Below are positions 28,228-35,334 of a stretch of DNA of 64,000 bases, one piece after another. Within the stretch, counting starts at the first letter, position 1. Every line of letters starts with the position of its first letter. Under the pieces are notes generated by a model. That model saw nothing but the letters and a program-made list of their open reading frames with translations. It made no database searches and was not told the DNA's origin. The DNA is from Stappia indica (GTDB taxonomy: Bacteria > Pseudomonadota > Alphaproteobacteria > Rhizobiales > Stappiaceae), in contig NZ_MBQE01000003.1 of NCBI RefSeq assembly GCF_001696535.1, positions 496,001 to 560,000 of the forward strand, in the 5' to 3' direction. A program made the position numbers and the translations under genes.

Positions 28228-29139
28228 TCAGATGGAGGCGGCGATGCGGGCGATCTCGGCGATGGTGGCGTCGCGTGTCTTCGCCTCGGCCTTGGGCATC
28301 TCGCAATAGGCGATGACGATCAGCGCGCCGCGCCCGCTCGGCCAGGCGACGCCGATGTCGTTGGCGTGACCCTTGCCGCTGGTGCCGGTCTTGTCGCCGA
28401 CCAGCCAGTCGGCGGGAAAGCCGGCGCGCAGGCGCGCATCGCCCGTCCGATTGGTGACCATCCACGCGGTCAGCCGGTCGCGCGAGCGGCGCGACAGCGC
28501 ATCCCCGAACAGCAGCTTGCGCAGGGTCTCCGCCATTGCTGCCGGCGTGGTGGTATCGCGCTCGTCGTCGGGCCCGTCATGGGCATTGAGCGCCGGCTCC
28601 GTCCGGTCGTGGCGTGTGGTCTCGTCGCCGAGCGAGCGGGCGAACCCCGTCAGCGCGGCCGGGCCGCCGAAGCTTGCCAGCAGCAGGTTGGCGGCGGTGT
28701 TGTCGCTCATGGTCATCGTCGCCTCGCACAGTTCGGCGACCGTCAGGCCGGGGCCGCCGGCGTGCTTTTCCGTGCCCGGCGACCAGGACACCAGGTCGCG
28801 CTTGGTGAAGGGGATGCGCCGGTCGAGCTGCTCCTCCTCCCGGTCGACGCGGGCGAGCACGAAGGCGGCGAGCATCAGCTTGAACGTGGAGGCCATCAAA
28901 AAGCGTTCATCCAGCCGATTGCCGAAGGTCTGCCCGCTGGCAACGTCGTGGATGGCGATGCCGAGGCGGCCGCCCTGCTCGCGTTCCAGCGCGGCAAGGC
29001 GCCCCTCGATATCGGCGACATCGGCCGAGCCGGCACGGGCGGGCATGGTCACCAGAGTGGTGCCGGCAGCCAGCGTCGGGGCGAGCAGAAGCGAGCCGGC
29101 AAGAGCCTGCCGGCGGGACAGTTTGAACATGGATTTCAT
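28228..29139 (-). CDS. Class A beta-lactamase
   Basis: A 303-aa periplasmic serine hydrolase with all four class A motifs: S-x-x-K at 84-87 (STFK), S-D-N at 145-147, E-x-x-L-N at 181-185 and K-T-G at 250-252. It hydrolyses beta-lactams; the spectrum cannot be read from these motifs. The N terminus (LSRRQALAGSLLLAPTLAAG) is a twin-arginine (Tat) signal. The ATG at 29139 follows CGGAG; an ATG three codons later is possible. It is divergent from an AmpR-like regulator with 160 bases between, the layout of inducible chromosomal enzymes. Confidence 0.93.
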   Translation of the reverse strand: MKSMFKLSRRQALAGSLLLAPTLAAGTTLVTMPARAGSADVADIEGRLAALEREQGGRLGIAIHDVASGQTFGNRLDERFLMASTFKLMLAAFVLARVDREEEQLDRRIPFTKRDLVSWSPGTEKHAGGPGLTVAELCEATMTMSDNTAANLLLASFGGPAALTGFARSLGDETTRHDRTEPALNAHDGPDDERDTTTPAAMAETLRKLLFGDALSRRSRDRLTAWMVTNRTGDARLRAGFPADWLVGDKTGTSGKGHANDIGVAWPSGRGALIVIAYCEMPKAEAKTRDATIAEIARIAASI

Positions 29140-29299
29140 CTCCGTCGTGAAAGCGTGCGGCCTGCGCCGGTCGGTGCGGCAGCAGGGCGCTGGATGGCCT
29201 CCCAGCCTGCGGGAGCGATCATGCGCAAACACGAGACCCTCGCCAAACGATCAATTCTGGGATTAGACATGAGAAAATCTTGGTCTTGGAGAGAAGCTC
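29140..29299. promoter_or_regulatory. Divergent bla/regulator promoter region
   Basis: This 160-base spacer is AT-rich at 29240-29290 and should carry both promoters and the LysR-type site. I could not pick a single T-N11-A box with confidence. No coding sequence. Confidence 0.45.
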
Positions 29300-30166
29300 A
29301 TGGACGTCTCGCACCTGCCGCTCAATGCGCTGCGCGCCTTCGAGGCCTCGGCGCGGCTCGGCAGCTTCACCCGCGCCGGACTGGAGCTGCGGGTGACCCA
29401 GACCGCGATCAGCCATCAGGTGAAGGCGCTGGAGGACACGCTCGGCCTGACCCTGTTCAAGCGCCTGCCGCGCGGCCTCGCGCTCACCGACGAGGCGCAG
29501 GCCTTGCTGCCCGTGCTGACCGACGCCTTCCGCCGGATGAGCGCGACATTGAGCCAGTTCGAGCAGGGCAATTTCCGCGAGATCCTGACCATCGGCGTCG
29601 TCGGCACCTTCGCCATCGGCTGGCTGCTGCCGCGCCTCTCGCGCTTTCGCGAGCGTAACCCCCATGTCGACCTGCGGCTGAAGACCAACAACAACCGGGC
29701 CGACATGCTGCTCGACGGGCTCGACCTGTTCATCCGCTTCGGCGATGGCGCCTGGCACGCGACGGATGCGGTGCGGCTGATGGAGGCGCCGTTCTCGCCG
29801 GTCTGCGCGCCGCAGGTCGCGGCACGGCTCCGGCAGCCCGCCGATCTGGCCGGTGAGGATCTGCTGCGGTCCTACCGGCAGGACGAATGGGCGGCCTGGT
29901 TCCGCATGGCCGGGCTCGAGCCGCTGCCGGCGCGCGGCTTCATGTTCGATTCCTCAAGGGCGCTGGTGGAGGCGGCGACGCTGGGGGCGGGCGTTGCCCT
30001 GGTGCCGGTCGCGATGTTTGCGCGCGAGATCGAGGAGGGACGGGTGGTCCGCCCCTTCGCGGTGGACGCCTCGCTCGGCGCCTACTGGCTGACCTGGCTG
30101 AAATCGCGCCGGCAGACGCCGGCCATGCGTGCCTTTCACCAGTGGATCGCGGACGAGGCGGGCTGA
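29300..30166 (+). CDS. AmpR-like LysR-family regulator
   Basis: A 288-aa LysR regulator. The N terminus (LPLNALRAFEASARLGSFTRAGLELRVTQTAISHQVK, about 6-42) is very close to AmpR, which activates chromosomal beta-lactamase when muropeptides accumulate. The effector domain (about 90-285) ends in a shortened tail. The ATG at 29300 follows GGAGAGAAGC. Divergent placement from a beta-lactamase supports the role; GcvA is a paralogous alternative. Confidence 0.85.
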   Translation: MDVSHLPLNALRAFEASARLGSFTRAGLELRVTQTAISHQVKALEDTLGLTLFKRLPRGLALTDEAQALLPVLTDAFRRMSATLSQFEQGNFREILTIGVVGTFAIGWLLPRLSRFRERNPHVDLRLKTNNNRADMLLDGLDLFIRFGDGAWHATDAVRLMEAPFSPVCAPQVAARLRQPADLAGEDLLRSYRQDEWAAWFRMAGLEPLPARGFMFDSSRALVEAATLGAGVALVPVAMFAREIEEGRVVRPFAVDASLGAYWLTWLKSRRQTPAMRAFHQWIADEAG

Positions 30167-30195
30167 AGGAGAGGCAAGGCAGCCGTAGTTCGGGC

Positions 30196-31176
30196 TCAGG
30201 CCGGCTGCGGTGCCGGCTGAACCTCGACCGTGATGTGGGACAGCGCCGCGATCCGAGCGAGTCGTGCCTTGTAATGCGCTGGGTCCCTCGGCGCGTTCGA
30301 CACCAGGGACACGATGGCGGCGTGGTGGCCGGGCCCGACCTGCCAGACATGCAGGTCGCAGATGCGGTCGCCTGCGGTCTCGATCGCCTCGCGGATCTCC
30401 TCCGGCAGGTTCTCGTCCTCGGGCGTGCGGTCCAGCAGCACCGCGCCGGTCGCGCGGATCAGGCCCCACGACCAGCGCGCGATGATCAGCGCACCGACGA
30501 CGCCCATCAGCGGATCGGCCCAGAGCCAGCCCTGGCTGCGTCCGAGCAGCAATGCGGCAATCGCGAGAACCGATGTCAGGGCGTCGGCCAGCACATGCAG
30601 GTAGGCGGCGCGCAGGTTGTTGTCGCGCGCCGGGCCGTGGCCGGAATGGTCGTGCGCGCCGTGGTGGGTGTGGTCGTGATGATGATGGCCCTGATGGGAA
30701 TGATGATGATGGTGACCATGATCGTCCCTGAGCAGCCAGGCGCAGGCGAGGTTCACCACCAGCCCGATGACGGCGACGGCAATCGCCTGCTCGAAGCTGA
30801 TCGCCACCGGGTTGGCGAGGCGCAGCAGGCTTTCCCATCCGATGAGCAGCGCGACGAGCGCCAGCACGATGGCACTGGCGAAGCCGCCGAGATCGCCGAG
30901 CTTTCCGGTGCCGAAGCTGAAGCGCGGATCGTTGCGATGCCGGCGTGCGAACAGGTAGGCAAGGGCGGTGATCAGCAGGGCGGCCGCGTGGGTGGCCATG
31001 TGCCAGCCGTCGGCGAGCAGTGCCATCGAGCCGAAGAGCGTGCCGGCGGCGATCTCGACGACCATCATCGTTGCCGTCAGGGCAATGACCAGCCAGACCC
31101 GACGCTCGTTGCGCCCATGCTGCGCGCCGAGAAAGTCGTGTCCATGCGTGTAGGTGGGGGTGGTCTCGGGTGCCAT
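30196..31176 (-). CDS. dmeF: Cobalt/nickel efflux protein DmeF (CDF family)
   Basis: A 326-aa cation diffusion facilitator of the inner membrane with six helices. The metal sites are DGWHMATHA in helix 2 and HVLADAL in helix 5. The His-rich loop between helices 4 and 5 (about 152-184) has more than 15 histidines. DmeF of Rhizobium and Cupriavidus exports Co2+ and Ni2+. The linked CsoR/RcnR-type regulator and its operator make this assignment firmer than for other CDF proteins. Confidence 0.92.
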   Translation of the reverse strand: MAPETTPTYTHGHDFLGAQHGRNERRVWLVIALTATMMVVEIAAGTLFGSMALLADGWHMATHAAALLITALAYLFARRHRNDPRFSFGTGKLGDLGGFASAIVLALVALLIGWESLLRLANPVAISFEQAIAVAVIGLVVNLACAWLLRDDHGHHHHHSHQGHHHHDHTHHGAHDHSGHGPARDNNLRAAYLHVLADALTSVLAIAALLLGRSQGWLWADPLMGVVGALIIARWSWGLIRATGAVLLDRTPEDENLPEEIREAIETAGDRICDLHVWQVGPGHHAAIVSLVSNAPRDPAHYKARLARIAALSHITVEVQPAPQPA

Positions 31177-31234
31177 TGCACTCTCCTGTCGCCGGCTGCC
31201 CGGCCTGTTTGATGCCGGCCTATTTCATGCCGGT

Positions 31235-31507
31235 CTATTTCATGTAGGTGCGGATGACCTCGAGCAGCTCCTCGCTGCCCTGCCGGCGCTCGGCCTCGGT
31301 CTCGGCATGCAGGACATGCTCGTGAAGGTGGCCTTCCATCACTTCCGCGGTGAGGCCGCTCAGGGCGCCTCTCGCGGAGGCGAGCTGACGCAGGATTTCG
31401 GCGCAGGGCTTTTGGGCCTCCAGCGCGCGCTCGATGCCTTCGAGCTGCCCCTTGAGACGGCGAACCCGGGCAATCAGCTTCTGACCGTCGCGAACGGTAT
31501 GGGACAT
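31235..31507 (-). CDS. dmeR: Nickel/cobalt-sensing repressor DmeR (RcnR/CsoR family)
   Basis: A 90-aa all-helical repressor. The RcnR-type ligands His3, the Cys of EAQKPCAEI (about 35) and the His pair of EVMEGHLHEH (about 60 and 64) are all present, the fingerprint of Ni/Co sensors in contrast to Cu (CsoR) or formaldehyde (FrmR) members. The gene precedes dmeF by 58 bases, and its operator lies just upstream, so the pair is autoregulated. Confidence 0.92.
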   Translation of the reverse strand: MSHTVRDGQKLIARVRRLKGQLEGIERALEAQKPCAEILRQLASARGALSGLTAEVMEGHLHEHVLHAETEAERRQGSEELLEVIRTYMK

Positions 31508-31530
31508 CGTGCCTGTCCGTGCCTTCCTGA

Positions 31531-31554
31531 TATAGTATAGGGGACTATATTATA
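31531..31554 (-). promoter_or_regulatory. DmeR operator and promoter of dmeRF
   Basis: An AT-rich imperfect inverted repeat with a G tract in the centre (arms TATAGTATAG at 31531-31540 and CTATATTATA at 31545-31554) lies 23 bases before the dmeR start. It has the A/T-G4-A/T layout of RcnR and DmeR sites and overlaps the place where a promoter is expected. Confidence 0.75.
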
Positions 31555-31715
31555 CCCGATCCGAAATGGGAAGTCCGTCAGCGCCTCGCGGTGTCTGACG
31601 CGTCATGCGGGGCAGAGGCGCACCGGGGAGGCCGGCATTCGGACATGGTTGGACAGCGCGGCGGGCGAGGGTTGGCGCCGGATTTCCCTGCTTGAACCCA
31701 TCGCCTCTTGAAATG

Positions 31716-31729
31716 CGTGAAGACTCACG
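31716..31729. promoter_or_regulatory. Candidate MarR operator
   Basis: Perfect palindrome CGTGA-AGAC-TCACG, with a further TCACG half-site at 31747-31751, in the 40-55 bases before the MarR start. Its size and place fit autoregulation. Confidence 0.5.
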
Positions 31730-31771
31730 TATATAGACTGCAACAATCACGCAAACGGAAGGTTTCGTGTC

Positions 31772-32218
31772 ATGAACGCGCTTGTCTTCACCCTTCTCGA
31801 CATTGCCGGCCTCATCGAGAAACGGCTCGACCGCCCGCTTGCCGGCGCCCGCGGCGTCAGCTTCCGCGAGTACCGCCTGCTCAAGAGCCTGTCGGAGTTT
31901 CCCGGCAGCCGCGCCATGCGGGTGGAGCTGGCCCAGTCCGTCGGTCTGACGCCCTCGGCGGTGACCCGCGCGCTGAAGCCGTTGGAGAAGCTCGGCTATG
32001 TGGTCACGGAAAAGGGCGAGCGCGATGCCCGCCAGAGCCTCGCGCGGCTGACGCAGGCCGGAGAGGTGCTGCTTGCCGATGCCGATGCGATCGTTGCCGA
32101 CGTGGTTGCCGGCCTGCCGGCCATGTCGATCAGCGAGGGCCAACTGGCCGAATTGCATCGCGGTCTGGCCGGTCCGGCGGCGAGCCGGACGGTCCCCTTG
32201 AGGGCGGCCATCGTCTGA
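31772..32218 (+). CDS. MarR-family transcriptional regulator
   Basis: A 148-aa winged-helix protein. The recognition helix is in [25 protein letters not shown] (about 51-75), and the wing [19 protein letters not shown] (about 81-99) is typical. The ligand pocket is not defined. The ATG at 31772 follows GGAAGG, and a palindrome sits upstream. The next gene, a deacetylase-like hydrolase, is 119 bases downstream on the same strand and could be its target. Confidence 0.88.
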   Translation: MNALVFTLLDIAGLIEKRLDRPLAGARGVSFREYRLLKSLSEFPGSRAMRVELAQSVGLTPSAVTRALKPLEKLGYVVTEKGERDARQSLARLTQAGEVLLADADAIVADVVAGLPAMSISEGQLAELHRGLAGPAASRTVPLRAAIV

Positions 32219-32337
32219 GACCCTGCAAGGTGCGGGGGCGTTCCGCCACGGGATGCCCCCGCACTGGTCTCCTGCGGCCTGCGGAGCGTATAAACGTCTG
32301 TCCCCACTTGGTCTTGCAACCGGGTTCGAAGTTCCGC

Positions 32338-33240
32338 ATGTCGCTTGCCATCGTCCATCATCCGGCCTTCTGCGCCGATATCCCCGCCGCCCACCGCTTT
32401 CCGATGAACAAGTTTCGCCGCGTGGCGGACGTGCTTGTCGAGGATGGGCTGGTCGCGGAAGGGGGCTTTCACCGTCCCGCTCCTGCACCGGCGGAGTGGA
32501 TCGCGCTCGCCCACGACCGGACCTATGTCGACCAGGTCTTCGCCGCCGACGTGCCGGCGCCCATCGCCCGCGAGATCGGCCTGCCGATGAGCGAGAGCGT
32601 CGGCTTTCGCGCCCGCTGCGCCACCGCCGGCACGGTGCTGACCGCGCTTCTGGCGCTGGACCGGGGCATCGCCTGCAACACTGCCGGCGGCAGCCACCAC
32701 GCCCGCAGCTCGCACGGGGCGGGGTTCTGCGTCTTCAACGATGTCGCGGTCGCGATCCGCCTGCTGATGGCGGATCGGGCGATCCGGCGCGCCATGGTCG
32801 TCGATCTCGATGTCCATCAGGGCGACGGCACCGCCGAGATCTTCGCCGGCGACGAGGCGGTCTTCACGCTGTCGCTGCATGCGGCCCGCAACTATCCCGT
32901 CCGCAAGGTGCCCTCGACCCTCGACGTGCCGCTGGAGGATGGCTTGCGGGATGCGGCCTATCTGCAGGCGCTGGCCGATGTGCTGCCGGCAGCGCTCGCG
33001 CGCTTTCGCCCCGACATCGTGTTCTACAATGCCGGCGTCGATCCGCACGAGGAGGACCGGCTGGGCCGGCTGTCGCTGAGCGACGAGGGACTGGCCGCCC
33101 GCGACCGCTATGTGGTGGAGCAGGTGCGCAAGGCGGGCATCCCGCTCGCCGGGGTCATCGGCGGCGGCTATCTGGAGGATATCGACAGGCTGGCGCGTCG
33201 CCACACGATCCTGCACCGGGCAGCGGCAGAGGTCGCCTGA
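32338..33240 (+). CDS. Histone-deacetylase-family hydrolase
   Basis: A 300-aa arginase/deacetylase-fold enzyme. The charge-relay histidines are in [13 protein letters not shown] (about 120-132), the Zn ligands in [12 protein letters not shown] (about 155-166) and [10 protein letters not shown] (about 230-239). FNDVAVAIR follows the HH motif. Bacterial members deacetylate small acetylated amines or proteins (acetoin-utilisation and polyamine branches); the substrate is unknown. The ATG at 32338 gives the standard N terminus. It follows a MarR gene. Confidence 0.88.
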   Translation: MSLAIVHHPAFCADIPAAHRFPMNKFRRVADVLVEDGLVAEGGFHRPAPAPAEWIALAHDRTYVDQVFAADVPAPIAREIGLPMSESVGFRARCATAGTVLTALLALDRGIACNTAGGSHHARSSHGAGFCVFNDVAVAIRLLMADRAIRRAMVVDLDVHQGDGTAEIFAGDEAVFTLSLHAARNYPVRKVPSTLDVPLEDGLRDAAYLQALADVLPAALARFRPDIVFYNAGVDPHEEDRLGRLSLSDEGLAARDRYVVEQVRKAGIPLAGVIGGGYLEDIDRLARRHTILHRAAAEVA

Positions 33241-33262
33241 AGCCGCAAGGGGAGGCGCCGGC

Positions 33263-33538
33263 TCAGCTGCGCCGGCCGAGGCTCATCAGCCGCAGCACCA
33301 CCCACACCGGGATCACCACCATGGCGCCGAGCACGAAATAGCCGCCGAGCTGGCCGAGCGCCTCGAAACCGAGGTTCCACAGGCGGCGGACGAAGGAGAC
33401 GATGCCGTCGAAGATGTCGAGCGGATAGAGGCCGAGCGCCGACATCAGCACGCCGACGACGAAGGACAGGAACAACAGCTTGAGGATCACCCGGGCGGGC
33501 GAGTCTCCGAGAAAGCGGCTGATCGGGCTGTTGGACAT
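33263..33538 (-). CDS. Small membrane protein, DUF6460-like
   Basis: A 91-aa protein with two predicted membrane segments (about 18-38 and 62-84) and the segment RFLGDSPARVILKLLFLSFVVG near residue 9. It resembles a small Hyphomicrobiales family annotated DUF6460. No function is known. The ATG at 33538 (MSNSPISRFLG) is chosen because upstream codons do not match the family. It is convergent with the deacetylase-like gene. Confidence 0.7.
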   Translation of the reverse strand: MSNSPISRFLGDSPARVILKLLFLSFVVGVLMSALGLYPLDIFDGIVSFVRRLWNLGFEALGQLGGYFVLGAMVVIPVWVVLRLMSLGRRS

Positions 33539-33944
33539 GCGCTGGTTCCTGCAAGGGCTGCCGGGCGCGCGCAAGGCCTGCGCACCATCCCGTGTCCCCG
33601 AGATGTAGGCGGCAGGAGGCGCCGGATCAAACGCAAAATGGCCCGGGCGGATTTCGGGTGCACCCTCTGCGATATTGTCAATATGATGCCACATTGGAGC
33701 GAGACATCTCGTGCCATTGAACGCGGGCGATTCTCACGGCGTTTGGCCGGATCGCGGCGGCTCGGGAGGCGGCGGGCCGACAAGCGTTCTCATCGCCGGC
33801 GCTTCTTTTCGGAGCCGCCCGGCTACGGCCCGGCATCGCGGTCCCGTCCGGGATCGCGCGGAGCCGGGAAGCGAACCGACCGTCGAAGCCGAAGGCTCCG
33901 TGCTGTTGCGGCATGGACCCGTCAAGCCAGGAATGCCCGTCGTC

Positions 33945-34406
33945 ATGTCTCTTCAGACCCTTGCCGCCTTGCGAAAGTTCGCCGTCCTCGCGCTCGCCAC
34001 CGCGCCGCTGGTCGGCCTTGCCGCCCATCCCTCGAAGGCCGAGGCGCAGGACCTCTCCGTCACCGGTACCTGGCGGATCGAGGCGCTGGCAGCGCCCGGC
34101 GGCGCGCTGGTCGATGTCGATCAGGGCCTGTCCAGCCGCACGGAAGTGACCATCGACCGGCACGGGATGTGGCTCGCTTCGGCCGGCTGCAACCGCCTGC
34201 GCGGCACCCTGCAGCAGATGGGACACGCGCTCGCGGTCTCGACCCGGGTGATGGCGACGGAAATGGCCTGCGAAGGGCCGTCCGGAGATATCGAGCGCCG
34301 GTTCCTGCATTTCTTCCCGGCGGTGAAGCAGATCGACGGCATGCCCGGCCGCGTGCTGCTGCGCGACCAGTCCGGCGCGGCCGTGCTGCTGCTGGTCAAC
34401 AAGTAA
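33945..34406 (+). CDS. META-domain (HslJ-like) secreted protein
   Basis: A 153-aa protein with a signal peptide (about 1-31, cleavage near AEA-QD) and one META domain. The core motifs are SAGCNRLRGTL (about 77-87) and ATEMACEGPSGDIERRFL (about 104-121). HslJ relatives are envelope proteins linked to heat shock and novobiocin resistance. Two ATGs are possible, 33933 and 33945; the second places the signal peptide normally. It precedes the HEPN module on the same strand but differs from it in composition. Confidence 0.82.
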   Translation: MSLQTLAALRKFAVLALATAPLVGLAAHPSKAEAQDLSVTGTWRIEALAAPGGALVDVDQGLSSRTEVTIDRHGMWLASAGCNRLRGTLQQMGHALAVSTRVMATEMACEGPSGDIERRFLHFFPAVKQIDGMPGRVLLRDQSGAAVLLLVNK

Positions 34407-34434
34407 GGCTGGCGTTTTGCGGCTGGATGGATAG

Positions 34435-34463
34435 TCTCAACAGATTGCTATTTCTGGTTGAGA
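34435..34463. promoter_or_regulatory. Inverted repeat before the HEPN module
   Basis: TCTCAAC (34435-34441) and GTTGAGA (34457-34463) are exact inverted arms. AGATTGC also occurs as a direct repeat at 34442-34448 and 34461-34467. The structure ends nine bases before the HEPN start, in an AT-rich stretch. It could be an autoregulatory operator or an mRNA hairpin that covers the ribosome site. Confidence 0.5.
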
Positions 34464-34472
34464 TTGCATCGT

Positions 34473-34898
34473 ATGACGGCATGGCTGCATCGGGACGACC
34501 TTCGCAAAGTCGCAGAGGAGAAGCTTGCGGATGCAAGGCTTCTTTTCGACAATCGACGCTACTCTGCCGCCTATTACCTGTGCGGATACTCGGTGGAAAT
34601 AGCAATCAAGGCCCGGATAGCAGGCCAGTTCCGGGAGCATGCGATTCCGGAGCGCAAGCTTGTCGAGCAGATATACAAGCATGATCTCGATGCGCTCCTG
34701 GGTACGGCGAACCTTCGGGGCGAGTTGGAGCGCCAGGCCCGCGACGAACCGGGCTTCGCCGCCAACTGGGCAATCGTCAAGGAGTGGAAAGTCGAGGCCC
34801 GCTACGCGATAATACCGCAGGTCGATACCGAACGCATGCTCGCCGCCACAGGCGAGCCGGAGACGGGGATCCTGCCATGGATCAGGCAGTATTGGTGA
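34473..34898 (+). CDS. HEPN-domain protein
   Basis: A 141-aa helical protein. The family motif is AAYYLCGYSVEIAIKARI (about 37-54, helix 2), with YKHDLDALL (about 73-81) and a final helical stretch VKEWKVEARYAI (about 101-112). HEPN proteins are often the toxin or partner half of two-gene modules. I see no clear R-x4-6-H nuclease motif in the last helix. The region has noticeably lower GC than its neighbours and uses ATA codons. The ATG at 34473 lacks a strong Shine-Dalgarno. It overlaps the next gene by 22 bases, so they are coupled. Confidence 0.75.
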   Translation: MTAWLHRDDLRKVAEEKLADARLLFDNRRYSAAYYLCGYSVEIAIKARIAGQFREHAIPERKLVEQIYKHDLDALLGTANLRGELERQARDEPGFAANWAIVKEWKVEARYAIIPQVDTERMLAATGEPETGILPWIRQYW

Positions 34899-35269
34899 CG
34901 TCCGCCAGATTTCTGGTGGACGAACTGAATAGGGAAGGGCTGGCGGTCACATCCGCGGCCTGGGTGCGCGACGAGGAAAGCGAGACGTCCTGGCGTCTCT
35001 GGCTGGCGCTTGCCAATGCCGATGTCGATCTGCACGACGCCTATATGCGTGTCGCCACGATAGTCGGGCGGGATTTCGGCCGGCTCGGCGGGCTCGAACC
35101 CGGCCGGGTAAAGCTGGTGCGGAACGACCATCCGGTCATGCTCGGTATCCGCAAGTTCCAGCAGATTCGCGATTTCACTGGAAAGAACCTGAGAAACAAC
35201 CTGTTCGGCGAACATTACGTCTTCGATGTTGTGCCGGTCTTCGTCGAACCGGAGCCGGTCGCCTCCTGA
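34877..35269 (+). CDS. Hypothetical protein, partner of HEPN gene
   Basis: A 130-aa soluble protein that starts inside the HEPN gene. I do not recognise it as a nucleotidyltransferase: no GSxxxGxxxxxSDxDL motif is present. The N-terminal half (LVDELNREGLAVTSAAWVRDEES...WRLWLALANADVD) has an alternating beta pattern. The middle is helical (AYMRVATIVGRDF), and the C-terminal part ends FDVVPVFVEPEPVAS. Lower GC than the neighbours suggests transfer with the HEPN gene. It could be an antitoxin or an adaptor. Family unknown. Confidence 0.65.
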   Translation: MDQAVLVTSARFLVDELNREGLAVTSAAWVRDEESETSWRLWLALANADVDLHDAYMRVATIVGRDFGRLGGLEPGRVKLVRNDHPVMLGIRKFQQIRDFTGKNLRNNLFGEHYVFDVVPVFVEPEPVAS

Positions 35270-35277
35270 GGTAACGC

Positions 35278-35301
35278 AAAAGGGCGGCCGAGGCCGCCCT
35301 T
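35278..35301. terminator. Bidirectional terminator, HEPN module/fadB
   Basis: A perfect 10-bp stem (35280-35289 with 35292-35301, loop GA). It is followed on the minus strand by TTTTGC (A run at 35278-35281) and on plus by CGCATTT. It separates two convergent units. Confidence 0.75.
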
Positions 35302-35334
35302 CGCATTTGTGGTGAGCGTGAATGACACGGCGGC

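Noticed and set aside
30650-30725. Triplet-like repeat of the TGATGA kind, first taken for a microsatellite.
   Set aside because: It encodes the His-rich loop of DmeF on the minus strand.
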